Below, one piece after another: positions 1 to 10,152 of a stretch of DNA of 64,000 bases. A program made the translations under genes and the position numbers. The number at the start of each line of letters is the position of its first letter. Within the stretch, counting starts at the first letter, position 1. Origin of the DNA: Portulaca oleracea (Eukaryota; Streptophyta; Magnoliopsida; Caryophyllales; Portulacaceae); assembly GCA_029582165.1 (NCBI GenBank), contig CM055871.1, positions 26,308,802-26,372,801 on the forward strand, written 5' to 3'. A model generated the notes under the pieces. It searched no databases. It was given only the letters and a program-made list of their open reading frames with translations, and was not told where the DNA came from.

Positions 1-1000
1 TGGAAAAAATTGCACAAGGGGGACGAGTTCAAGATGTCATTTTGGAAAGCAGCTAAAGCATACAATGAGGCAGATCTAAAAGAAGTCGTAAATGAGCTGA
101 AACTTGTTTTTTCTCAAGCTTTTCAAGACTTCATCAACAAAGATCTCAAATTATTGTATAGATCTTACATGAATCTTGACAGCAAATGTGAGACAATTGT
201 CAGCAGCGTGGCAGAGACATTCAATGCCTATATTGTTAAGGCAAAGCACAAATCTTTGATAGACATGCTGGAAGACATAAGGAGTGCTCTAATGATGACA
301 AACTCACATGATGATATATGCCCAAGGGTGAGGAAAAGGCTTGAGAAGGAAAAAAGGAGGTTAGTAAATGCACGCATCACCCATCTGAAAGCAACACCTT
401 CCAAGTAGATGTTGAGAAAAATAGGTAAGCAGTGGAACTCAACTCTGCTAGATGTACATGTAGAAAATGGGATATCGCTGGAATACCCTGCTCCCATGCA
501 ATTTCATGTACAACTTGGCTAAAATTGGAAGTTGACCAGTTTGTCAATCCAATGTTCAAAAAACAAGAGTACTTGAAAGCATATAAGTTCTCCATCTCAC
601 CATGTGTTAGAGAAAGGCATTGGCCTTTGAAAGAACTTCCACTATCGCCACCTCTTGTCATCCCTACATCTAGAATCTAGAAGACTAAAAAAGAACGAAA
701 GGAAAGACCCCCGTGAAAATCCCAAGAGGGCATGTAAATTAACTATGCATGAACTTGTTATTTACTGTAATATATGCAAGAAAACAGGTTACAATAAAAG
801 CGGTCGCCTCGACAAAGATAAAACAGCACCACCCCAGCCAGAACTGCATCCAAAACAACCAGCTCATAGGCAACGAGGAATGCATAGGAAACAACCCTCA
901 AATTCTGATACTGCTAGGGGGCTACGAATGTTAATTTTACTTTTGACTTACCCTTTTATAAAAACAGATTTTATTAAATCAGGTTATTTTATTGATCTAT
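1..1000 (+). pseudogene. Mutator-like (MuDR/MULE) transposase, 3' fragment
   Basis: This is the C-terminal part of a plant MULE transposase and it is no longer translatable. The frame from about 10 to 408 gives the region before the zinc finger, including an S-x-x-A-E-T-F-N-A-Y-I stretch followed by a K-S-L-I-D-M-L-E-D-I-R helix, typical of this family. The frame then shifts near 390 and a stop follows near 423. The next frame (432-680) carries a SWIM/PMZ zinc finger, C-T-C-R-K-W-x5-I-P-C-S-H-A, the CxCx(n)CxH signature. After a second break, 690-830 encodes a basic segment and a decayed zinc knuckle (C-N-I-C-K-K-T-G-Y-N-K). The order SWIM finger, basic linker, knuckle is that of MULE transposases and not of FAR1/FHY3 host genes, though the two are related. 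The 5' part lies outside the window. No TIR was found at the 3' side. Confidence 0.85.
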
Positions 1001-1261
1001 GTGAGGCTACGAAAGAGTCGGAATGATAAATTATATTGTTAGGATCACTAATCATCCATTCACAAACCAACAAACTCACATACAACTCATATAAAATCAC
1101 AACTATGCTTGATGATTTTGGAAATATAAATAACAACAAAGAAATAAACCAAGATATGATCAATCTATAAAGATCAAGCTCACCAAGATTGATCTATGGA
1201 GTACAAATGAAGGCCTAAAGGAAATAACAACCAACACCCACTCGAAACACCAAGGAAACGC

Positions 1262-1535
1262 AAATTCTAGTATACGATCGTCTCACATAAACTTATCATA
1301 AGACGAAATCCTCATAGGATGACCTTTTTAATATTTTACTATGATTAATAAGTGATATTGATGACTTTTAAATATGAAGGTGACTAATAGTTTACGAAGG
1401 AGTGATTTTTATTAGAGTAAGCCCAAATAAATTATTAGTCACTCCTACATTTATAAATAGTCACCACAACATTATACGTTTTACGATAAATTTATGGTAG
1501 ACGGTTCTACATAAAAGTTACTGCCAAAGAAATCC
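1262..1535. repeat. MITE-like element, 'gagacggtct' family
   Basis: The right half (about 1425-1530) closely matches two other places, 27185-27300 and 29445-29551, with the shared order aaataaattattagtcac, tcaccacaa, ttacgataaatttatgg, then a degenerate gagacggtct block. The left half (about 1309-1400) resembles the 144 bp unit repeated at 28854-29428. It is non-coding. I infer a non-autonomous DNA element with several copies in this window. Confidence 0.55.
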
Positions 1536-2215
1536 TCACCAAGTTTGATGGAAATATTGCCTAGTAATTAAACACTAAAAGTTGAATGTCCATTCTTTCT
1601 CTTTTTGCTCCTCAACTCTCTCTCCTCTAGAAGCTCTTCTTCTACCTCGTGCACCATCTCTTCTTCCTCAACAACCCCTAAACCCTCCAGTTCATCAATC
1701 TCCTCCAAATCAATAACTTCTTGAGGCTCTAACTAGTCAATCCAATAAAAAAACACATCTTCTGAGCATGTCTCTTCATCCGCCTTAGGTGGGTAAGGTG
1801 GAAGCAACCCTTTGTCAACAAACTATCGACCTTTACCTGTTTTGTTGCTGAAAGTTCAAACACACACTCTATTTTAGCTAGTTTGACTCCATCAACAAAT
1901 AAACTACAACCCACAACTCTTTTTTTTTTTTTACTCAAAAGCCTACCTAGATCATCCACACTCAAGCTACCCTTTTTAACCATCTTCATCCATCGGATTT
2001 CCTCTAATTTAGCCCCTAAAAGCTCGCTTTGCTACTTGTCCGAAGGAGAATATGCAAGTACAACTTCAACAACATGTGCGTAATGTTAAAGTATTAAAGT
2101 ACTTTGAAACCACCCCCTCCCTAATTTTCCCATACTCTGATTGAGGTTTGTTTTGCTTGCTTTTGTATTCCAAATAAGTTTCCTGTTATATACTCTCTCT
2201 TGTATTTTAGAGTTT
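1536..2215. other. Non-coding stretch, no gene recognised
   Basis: The minus strand of 1590-1720 encodes an acidic Glu-rich run, and a short minus-strand open frame covers 1729-1989, but neither resembles a family I know. The acidic run could be the eroded N-terminal region of a MULE transposase. I would not call a gene here. Confidence 0.3.
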
Positions 2216-2600
2216 TTGTTTGATTTTTTGTAAGAACCACACTTTTTTATTTTTTTTTGGCAACAAGAGTCGTCGTATTAGGATTCGGCTAATGTTCTTT
2301 TTAATGTCCATAATGTAATCAAGGTCTGCCTCGAGTCTTATCCGAGCCATAAACATCTGGAGTGATTATCACCATCCAGGAAAGGCAAATCAAGCCTGGC
2401 TCGCCCGGGGTAATAGGCGCTCCTTTCCTATTCGACCTCTCCGAGACCGCGGCTCCCATAGATAATCCCTCGAATAATTATTCGGGTTTTCTAAAATGGG
2501 CCAAGATTCGAACTCGGGGTCGTAGGGGCGTCTTCCCTTTTCTATTATCCTAACCCGGTTCCCAAGAACAAGATTTCGAGCGGTACCAGGTTATGTGTAC
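2216..2600 (-). repeat. Possible tRNA-derived repeat (weak)
   Basis: This block is more GC-rich than its surroundings. Read on the minus strand it contains gagttcgaatcttgg near 2502-2517, which resembles a pol III B box. I found no convincing A box and no flanking target duplication, so a SINE is only one option. Confidence 0.2.
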
Positions 2601-3298
2601 TTTGTTGTGCGGGGAGACAACCATATTTATTACTAACTGTTATTATTACATATACATTGGTCTTGTTCGGGATAAAAGGAAATCCATGATTATTCTTAGT
2701 ACAACATTATGATTTATTTGCTATAGCCTGTATCCACTCGCGATCACTTATTCTGCCATGTCTCCACTTCCAGCTCCAACTCGGTCTTGGGACGTATTGG
2801 TACCTATCATGAACAACGAGGAGTTAGTGACAACTAAGTAATGGAGAAACACTATGAAAATAAGTGCAGGGTATCCTAAGTATCGGATCAAGGATGAAGT
2901 GTTGTGCAATTGTTCATAACATTGTCCATATCTTATTTCTTGTGGGATTCATTAAATTTCTAATACAAGCATCGATCCTTCTTTAAACGTTAGTGGTGCA
3001 CCGTTCTTAGCTAATGCATGGCCAGAGCATTAACTTTTGATTACTTTCTTTACCCATGGGTCCTCATTTATTTGTTCGAACCATTGCTTCTCATTTGGGC
3101 TTTAATTAACGACGTAGGTCGCTAACGTCCCTATGCATGCATTCATTGTATTAGTGACATTGTTGTGACTTTGTTTATTGAGTTTCTAATAACAAAAGAG
3201 GCGTAGTGATCTCTATATCTTGTTGAGCTTATCCTTCCTACATGGAACAATATTCTTTAGTTAATTTTTCATCCTACAATTAGGGTTTTTATTTAAGA
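2601..3298. other. Non-coding intergenic sequence
   Basis: No open frame, repeat or motif that I could support. Confidence 0.4.
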
Positions 3299-4040
3299 AT
3301 TCAGGTTTGGTGATACTTAAAGAAAATTACACCATAATTTCATTTCTTAACCTTTTGATCTGATTCCACTTGAAAAAGTTCCTAAAATTCATCTAGTTAA
3401 TGACAAAATTATTAGAAAATTAATAACATGCATGCATTTTTACTAAAAATTGCAAATGTGGACTGATGTCAATATTGTTCATGTCCAGAATTTCAGGTTT
3501 GAAGTTCTGGAAAGAAAATAGCACCATAATTTCATTTCTTAACCTTTTGATTTGATTTCACTTGGAAAAGTTCCTAAAATCCATCTAATTTATGAAAAAA
3601 TTATCATAAAAATAAGACTATGCATGCATTTTTACGAAAAATTACAAATGTGGACTGATGTCAACACTGTTCATGTCCAGAATTTCAGATTTGAAGTTCT
3701 TAAAAGAAAATAGCACCATAATTTCATTTCTTAACCTTTTGATTTGATTCAACTTGGAAAAGTTCCTAAAATTCATCTAGTTTATGGAAAATTTATTAGA
3801 AAAATAATAACATGCATGAATTTGTACGAAAAATTGCAAACGTAGACTAATGTCAACACTGTTCATGTTCAGAATTTCAGGTTTGAAGTTATGAAAAGAA
3901 AATAGCACCATAATTTCATTTCTTAACCTTTTGATTTGATTCCACTTGGAAAAGTTCCTAAAATCCATCCAGTTTATGGAAAAATTATTAGAAAAATAAG
4001 ACCATGCATGCATTTTCACGAAAATTAGAAAATGTGGACT
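3299..4040. repeat. Tandem repeat, four units of 192 bp
   Basis: The phrase accataatttcatttcttaa starts at 3331, 3523, 3715 and 3907, an exact 192 bp spacing each time. The first unit is the most diverged and lacks part of its left edge; the last runs to about 4040. Every unit carries catgcatgcattttt-like text and a tgtcaacactgttcatgtcc stretch near its end. The small minus-strand frames inside are by-products. Four units is short for a satellite, so it may be a local expansion or the edge of a dispersed satellite. Confidence 0.9.
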
Positions 4041-5396
4041 GCTATTATTACCCTAACCGAGTTTTAGGGTTTTACCCTTCTAAATCTTATGTTAATGGAA
4101 GTTTTTGCTCTAATGAAGGTTGTTTACCTTGCTTGAGGTGATGTGGTAATGCTAGAGAAAGTCTTGATTTGATGGAAGTGAATTAGGCATGTGCTAAAGC
4201 TTGTACAAATTGACCTCTACTCTTGGATATCTCTAAATTAAACTTGAAAGTGTTGAGTGTCTAGTTCCTCTTCTTGTATGTGTCTTCTATTGGACTCATG
4301 TTATTTTATGAAGAAAGGGTTTAATAATGCTAGAGAGAGATGAAAGGAGAATACGGTGAGAGAGAAAGAAAAGGGGTGAAGTGGGAAGGTGTGGGGTTCT
4401 CTTATATTTATAAGGTTGAGTCAAGTCCTTCAAAGAATAATATGCATTTTGTAGGCAATTAATTCAACATTGCGATGATGGGGAATAAGACTAATATTCT
4501 TTTCTCCATGCATCGGAATAATGTTGGTGAAAGATAGGTCAATTATGAGTATTGACCTTGTCCCTACCAATGCTATTTTAATGTCTAGAGAGGGGTGGTG
4601 AAGGTTAGGGGTTCGATTCCCCTAACTCTTCTTTGATTTCCATGTATGTGCTCCTCCTTTTTCTTTTGGGTAGATACAGTTTAAATTTCTTTCTAAGGTG
4701 GTATTGAAATCATATATTTAGGAAATAAAAAAAAAGTGGTTATTACATTTTTATTATGGGTTTTGCGTGTGTTCATGTCCTGCATTGTGGTTGTTAGTGG
4801 TTTCTTGGAGACAGTCGAGCATATGAGCTTGCCTACAAGTCAATACTTAGTGTTGGATACTGAGAGGATAGAGAGGGTGGATGATAATACATTTAGAAGT
4901 TGAGAGTGAGAGAGTAGAGAGCGTGGATGGTAGTGTTGAGGAAAGTCAACATTAATTTAGTATTTAGGAGAATGGTTGAAAAAGTGTGAGGGATGGAGAA
5001 ACAAATGGAGTAATTGCAATGGTGTTTAGATGTGGCAAGAAAGAAGAAAAACTTCCATACAAAAGAGAGCTGATAGACAAAGACAGAAAAAATGGATATT
5101 TAAGAGAAAACTCAATGGAAAAATAAGGGCAATTTCATCTTTTTCACAAATTTTTGGCCGAAAATCAACGAAAGTCGTGGGAACACTACCCACGAATCAA
5201 TAAACTAAAAACATATGAGACATTCAAGTACATTTTGAAAACTCTTGGCCAAATTGTCACTTAAACAAAATCTATGTCATATTAATTGTCACTTAAACTG
5301 TCACTTAAACATATGAGACATTCGAGTACATTCTGATAATTTTTTTTGAAATTAGGATATCCTACAAAAGGGGAGCAAATAACTAGTTAAAAATTA
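4041..5396. other. Non-coding intergenic sequence
   Basis: AT-rich with no gene. A ggggttcgattcccc stem-loop at about 4608-4622 resembles a tRNA T-arm, but no acceptor stem or other arms go with it. A short phrase (cacttaaac.atatgagacattc.agtacatt) is duplicated near 5205-5240 and 5290-5330. Confidence 0.4.
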
Positions 5397-5676
5397 CTTC
5401 CTCCGTTTCATATTAATTGTCATAATTTTGACTTTCACGGTCTCCGATATCACTATTTGATTGATAATTTCTTACATAGCATGTTATTAACAATTGCAAT
5501 ATTATAATTTTATGATAGTATTTTTCATTACCAATTAAATGATGGTAATTTTATATAGCAACTCATTATATATATTGAGAAATTTATGATCAAATTTTTT
5601 GAAATTTATGATCAAAATTTTTGAAATTTGACTGCATGATTTTCAAATATGACAATTAATATGGAACAAAGGGTAG
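5397..5676. mobile_element. Stowaway-type MITE, old copy
   Basis: The left end cttcctccgtttc and the right end gaacaaagggtag are diverged versions of the Stowaway terminal repeat ctccctccgttc. The interior closely follows the element at 5693-6185 and keeps the uninterrupted phrase gattgataatttctta where that copy carries an insertion. Confidence 0.75.
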
Positions 5677-5692
5677 AATGCGTTGTGTGTTA

Positions 5693-6185
5693 CTCCCTCC
5701 GTTCCATATTAATTGTCATAATTTTGACTTTTACAGTCACCAATTTCACTCTTTGATTGATACTCCCTCTGTTTTTTTTATCTGCCATTTACGATTTTCA
5801 GTGTCAATCTTTAATAAATAATTTTTAATATAGAATTTTTATAAAAAAATATAATATTATACTTTTTTAATACTATCTTTTATCATGAATTTATTGATAT
5901 CAATTTTGTATGATGAATCATTATACAAATTAAGACATTAACAGTTAAAGTTTTGAACGCAATTTCCTAGGCGACAGATAAGTAAAAACGGAGGGAGTAA
6001 TTTCTTATACAATATGTTATTAACAATTATAATATTATATTTTTATCATGATAGTTTTTGTTATGAACTAATAGTAATAATTTTATATAACAACTCATTG
6101 TATAAATTGAAAAATTTATAGTCAAAATTTTTGATTTCTGACTTTATAATTTCTAAAGACAATAATTATTGGGAGACGGAGTGAG
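5693..6185. mobile_element. Stowaway-type MITE, outer copy of a nested pair
   Basis: It starts with ctccctccgttcc after a TA and ends with gacggagtgag before a TA, so it has the Stowaway TIR and target duplication. Its interior matches the 5397-5676 copy on both sides of 5763-5997, which is a second element. Confidence 0.8.
5763..5997. mobile_element. Stowaway-type MITE nested in another
   Basis: A 235 bp element with TIRs ctccctctgttt and acggagggag, flanked by TA on both sides. The same family recurs at 15308-15543. The neighbouring empty copy (5397-5676) reads gattgaTAatttctta at this point, so the insertion and the TA duplication can be read directly. Confidence 0.9.
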
Positions 6186-6187
6186 TA

Positions 6188-6709
6188 TTTTTTTTTCTTT
6201 CATTTTGCCCCTTATCCACTCACAGCCTGGGTCGCTACCTAGTAGTAGTAGTCTTTTCCAGTCCACCCTTTGTCCCTTTGCATTGTCTGATTTAATAATA
6301 ATGGAATCCCAAAAGTCTGAACCAACGACCAGACCAACTTCTCCCCTATTCCTCATTCCCTCACATTTTTCTCACTTTTTAAATTCTCAATTTCTCCCTC
6401 ATTTCTTCCTTTCCTTTCCTTCCCTGAATTCCGAAGAATTCACATTTGTCAGTCAACCAACACCCTCTCCCTTCTTTCTTCACCTTCTTTTCCCCTTGAA
6501 GAAGCACACACTGCTCCAAAAATGGCGGACTCTCTTTCTCTCTCCTCCTCCAAATGTCCGTCCTCTCTCTCTATACTGTCGTCGTGTTTCTCTCTCCTCG
6601 CTGACGTCAGCTGGAAGAATGCGTCTTTTTTTCATGCTCAATTGTTTTGCTTGTGCAGATTGATCGCGGTTGATTGCGAGGGTTTCGGAGGTGTTCTTGG
6701 CGAGCGACT
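6188..6709 (+). promoter_or_regulatory. Promoter and 5' leader of the STY-like kinase gene
   Basis: A pyrimidine-rich tract (about 6340-6560), of the Y-patch kind found near plant transcription starts, leads into the coding region. A perfect palindrome ctgacgtcag at 6601-6610 contains TGACGTCA, the core bound by bZIP/TGA factors. A pyrimidine-rich acceptor-like site ending in gtgcag at 6653-6658 would fit a 5'UTR intron, but I cannot place the matching donor. I see no TATA box I would trust. Confidence 0.5.
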
Positions 6710-6719
6710 ATGGAGTTGA
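6522..6719 (+). other. Upstream ORF overlapping the kinase start
   Basis: An ATG in a strong context (aaaaatggcg) opens a 65-codon Ser-rich frame that ends at 6717-6719, overlapping the kinase ATG at 6710 in another frame. If it stays in the mRNA it should repress translation of the main frame. If a 5'UTR intron ending near 6658 is removed, part of it disappears. It could also belong to an alternative first exon. Confidence 0.5.
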
Positions 6720-9700
6720 TAGAGGGAGTTGGAGAGAGTTCGTCGCCACCACGGAGCTTTGGCGCTGGTGGTGCTGCTGTAGGAGGAGTAGGATTTGATA
6801 TTAAGACGGATGTTTATAATCGTTTGATCGAGAATGGGAATGAAGAAGCGCTTTCCAATCCGGAATTTCGGGAGCTCTTGGATGCTCACTTCAATCGCTT
6901 GCCTGCTAGGTATGGAATTCAAGTAACTAACCGTCATTTTAGATGCAATTTATTAAGTGCACCTGGAGCATGTACTCTAGATTCTACAATTGTTCACTCA
7001 CATGATTAATATGATTGTCCACACTATCTAAAGCACATGCTCCAGGTGCATGTAATATATATATTCGAATGTGAAATTTGATTTCTTGTTGAGAATTACT
7101 TTGGACTGTTCTCGATCCTTATACGTGTCAAGAGTTTCCATTTTTGGTATTGAATCTTTATAATAAGTGTGTTTTGACTGAAGCTGTATCCAGCAAGTAC
7201 TTAATGGGGCCTTTGAACTTTCCAGAAGAGTTCCACATGGAGAATTTTAATCTTTAATGTTGGATTAGGACGGATTTCCAGATATATCTTCTTGCTTTAT
7301 TTGAGCTATAATCTCATGTTAAAAAGCAACTTCTGGGATTATCTTGTTTTTTTTTTTGGTTGTAAAATGTACTTCGTTGCTTACATTGAGAGGGTTTTGG
7401 TTTGATCCGCTGGCTTCTATGGGAATGGATGTTTGATTTTTTTCCTGATTTGTATTTACTTCCTAAAACCACAGTTATTGTTTGGATGTAAATATAGATA
7501 GAGCAAAAGATGTTTGGTTACACTGAAAGCTTATTTGTTTCTAAAGTGTACTTCGTTGCCTTACATTGAGAGAGTTTTAGTTTAATATGTTGGCTTCATG
7601 ATGTGTATGGGAATGGATGCTTGATTTTTTCCCTGATTTGTATTTACTTCCTTTTTGCCACAGTTATGGTTTGGATGTAAATATAGATAGAGCAGAAGAT
7701 GTTTTGTTACACCGAAAGCTTCTTGCACTGGCAAAGGACCCGGCGAAAAGACCTGTTTTCCACGTCCGGTGTTTAGAGGTATCAGATTGTGTACAGTATT
7801 GGCATTGTCTAGCATTCTCTGAAATGGGAAAAGGAAGCAGATGTTATGTGATGATTGTCTTAATGGATTTTCCAAGTTACTATCTTGGTATCCCAAGGGA
7901 TGTTTTTTCTCCAAATCGAGGAACTTGTCTCTCATTAAATTAATAGGCCGATCATGAATATGCACTTCTTCTGAAATGTCTCTTGGCACTTTGTTCTTTT
8001 ATAGTTTGGAATGCTTCTGTAGGTTGGAAACGTGGAGGACTCAAGGAAATGCCAAAATCTGACTTTATGAGTTTTGGGCTACCATCGTCGAGTTGTGACA
8101 AGCCGTTGCCCTGGCATTGGAAAATTGCCTGAAGACTACTAACTATTAGAATTTAGAATAATATTATAGAATGGCCAGTGAGGCGTAAGCATCAAAGGAA
8201 GAAGAATTTTGTTAGATGTGGAAGCCAACTGCTCTTTGGGAGCGTAGCCATAGGTGACGAAAATATAAAGTAAAATAGGAAAAGGAAGTGGGCTTAAATG
8301 GGAATCTTTTATTGCTTTGAAACAAAGTGGACATTGATAGCTTGTGTAGGTGAGGGTTTGAGCCTTTAATTAGCTACAAAACTGCACTTACTATGACTAA
8401 TATGGTTTGAAGCTCATGACATAAAACAAGAGAGATGGTACTAGATGCTGTTTATCTTACGAATGGTTAGTGTGTGATTTATGCATGTAGGTAACTTTGA
8501 AGTACAGTGACAGTAAAATAATGGAGTCAAATCATTCAATTTAATAATGATTTCATAGACAACTTGTTGCTTTTTCAAGGAACTTTGGGAGCTTGCATTC
8601 AGTTGCATGGCATTTCTTGGGTCGCTTCTAATCCCATTAGAAACCATCTTTTGACTTGGGAGGTTTTCCTGGGTAGGAAAGTGAAAGAAGGTAGTCTTGG
8701 TTTGACCTTGCAATTTTTGTAGCATTTGGAGAGAGAGAAACTGAAGAGTCTTCAAGGGTGCCAAACTTCCTTTGAAAGCTTAAAAGCTAGTTTTATCAAG
8801 ACAGTTTATTTTTTGGGATAACATTTACTTTTGCTCTTCCTCTTTCAAGTGGCTCACTATGTGGCTAGCTTGTATTTTTGATGCATTGTCATCTTTTATT
8901 GGATTCAAGCTTTGCATGCTTTCCTTTGACTGTTGTATATAAATATGTGTTAATTTCCTTACCCTTCAGGAAAAAAAAAGGAAAAGTCGTGCGTGTGGTT
9001 GCATCCATTCCTCCTTTGATATTGTATTTTGTTAATGATCTCCTTTTTGGGGTTGTAATTAGCATTCCGTTACTATAGAATGCATATTATTGCATCTGTG
9101 CTCTGCTTGTATTCCTTTTCTTTGTTAATATATGTAGATATCTCTTCCTCATAAGAAGAAAAAATAAAGAAGAAAGCATTGGCAGAAAACTTCTGTTCTT
9201 TCTTTGGATAATTGCCAGGCAAATAGAGTCTGAGTACATTTTAACAGCCTTATGTGAATGAAACTGAGGACATAGTTCTTGTTACTTCGCTTGTTGTTCC
9301 CTGTGTTAATTTATGCTTGATAACCTCTAATGAATTCCCTTGTGTTGATAAATTCATTTATGTCTGTTACTCTTCTTGACGAGTGTTGAAAAAGTATATC
9401 GATGGAGCAGTAGGTGTCACCCCAGTTTGACTGAAACTGTACAAACTCTCAAAAAAATCTCTTGAAAGGGCACGGCTTCTTTGCCTTTAAAATTCTATTG
9501 ACGGCTTATTCAATTACACCCATTTTAGAACTGTTTATATGAGAACTATTAAAAGGGCCTTTAATGTCCATTTATGTCTAGTTTACATGAAAAATGTTTA
9601 AAAGAAATGTCGTAAAACATTATTTTGTTCTTAATTTTTTTTAACGTGTACAGTTCTGTCTTTTTTGTTATTCAATCACATTTCTTGTGGTCTCCTTGGT

Positions 9701-10152
9701 TTTTGCATCTCCAGGAAATAGGAGATATTTTTGTGATTTTTCTGTAATATTTTTTGATCTTCAGCTTATTTTATCTTATTTAAATACTTCTTGTGACTTT
9801 GTTCTTTGTAGACCAAACCAGAGGATAATGAAGAGCACCTGGCTCAAGGTGTGTTATCTGTTTCAAAGCTATCTTCAGATGCCAATCATGAAGGACCTGT
9901 ACATGAAAGGTCATCTATTTCTTAGGTCTATTTAAGAGAACGAAAATTTTAATCGTACTGGCTTTACTTTACCATTTTCTCCTTCTCTCAATGTGTTTGC
10001 TGTATTACCTTTTGGCTCTTTTGTAATTATAGTTTCCTTTATTCACTTATGGTCTTTTGGAACAGGAATGATGAAAGGGAGTTCGAACCCTGTTCCAAGC
10101 TTGAAGATCTTAATTTGGAGGTTCAACAGGGCGCTGGTGAGAACGAAAAAAG
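6710..10152 (+). CDS. STY-like kinase, exons 1-4: N-terminal region and linker
   Basis: Exon 1 (66 codons plus 2 nt) has a Ser/Gly-rich start, then a conserved block with N-E-E-A-L and A-H-F-N-R-L-P-A. Exon 2 continues [14 protein letters not shown] and K-R-P-V-F-H-V-R-C, a block shared by STY8, STY17 and STY46 and placed here before the ACT domain. The split codon at the exon 1/2 joint reads AG+T, giving Ser where homologues have Arg. Exons 3 and 4 are an acidic, poorly conserved linker. A strong-looking donor at 9849 (caag/gtgtgt) was rejected because it breaks the phase with exon 4; the weaker donor at 9910 keeps it. Confidence 0.88.

Noticed and set aside
3777..4019. Minus-strand open frame in the 192 bp array
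   Set aside because: It simply reads through repeat units and carries no protein features.
4597..4628. tRNA-like T-arm (ggggttcgattcccc)
   Set aside because: No acceptor stem, D-arm or anticodon arm can be folded with it; no flanking duplication for a SINE.
9812..9849. Shorter exon 3 ending at the stronger donor caag/gtgtgt
   Set aside because: It breaks the phase with exon 4 and gives an immediate stop.
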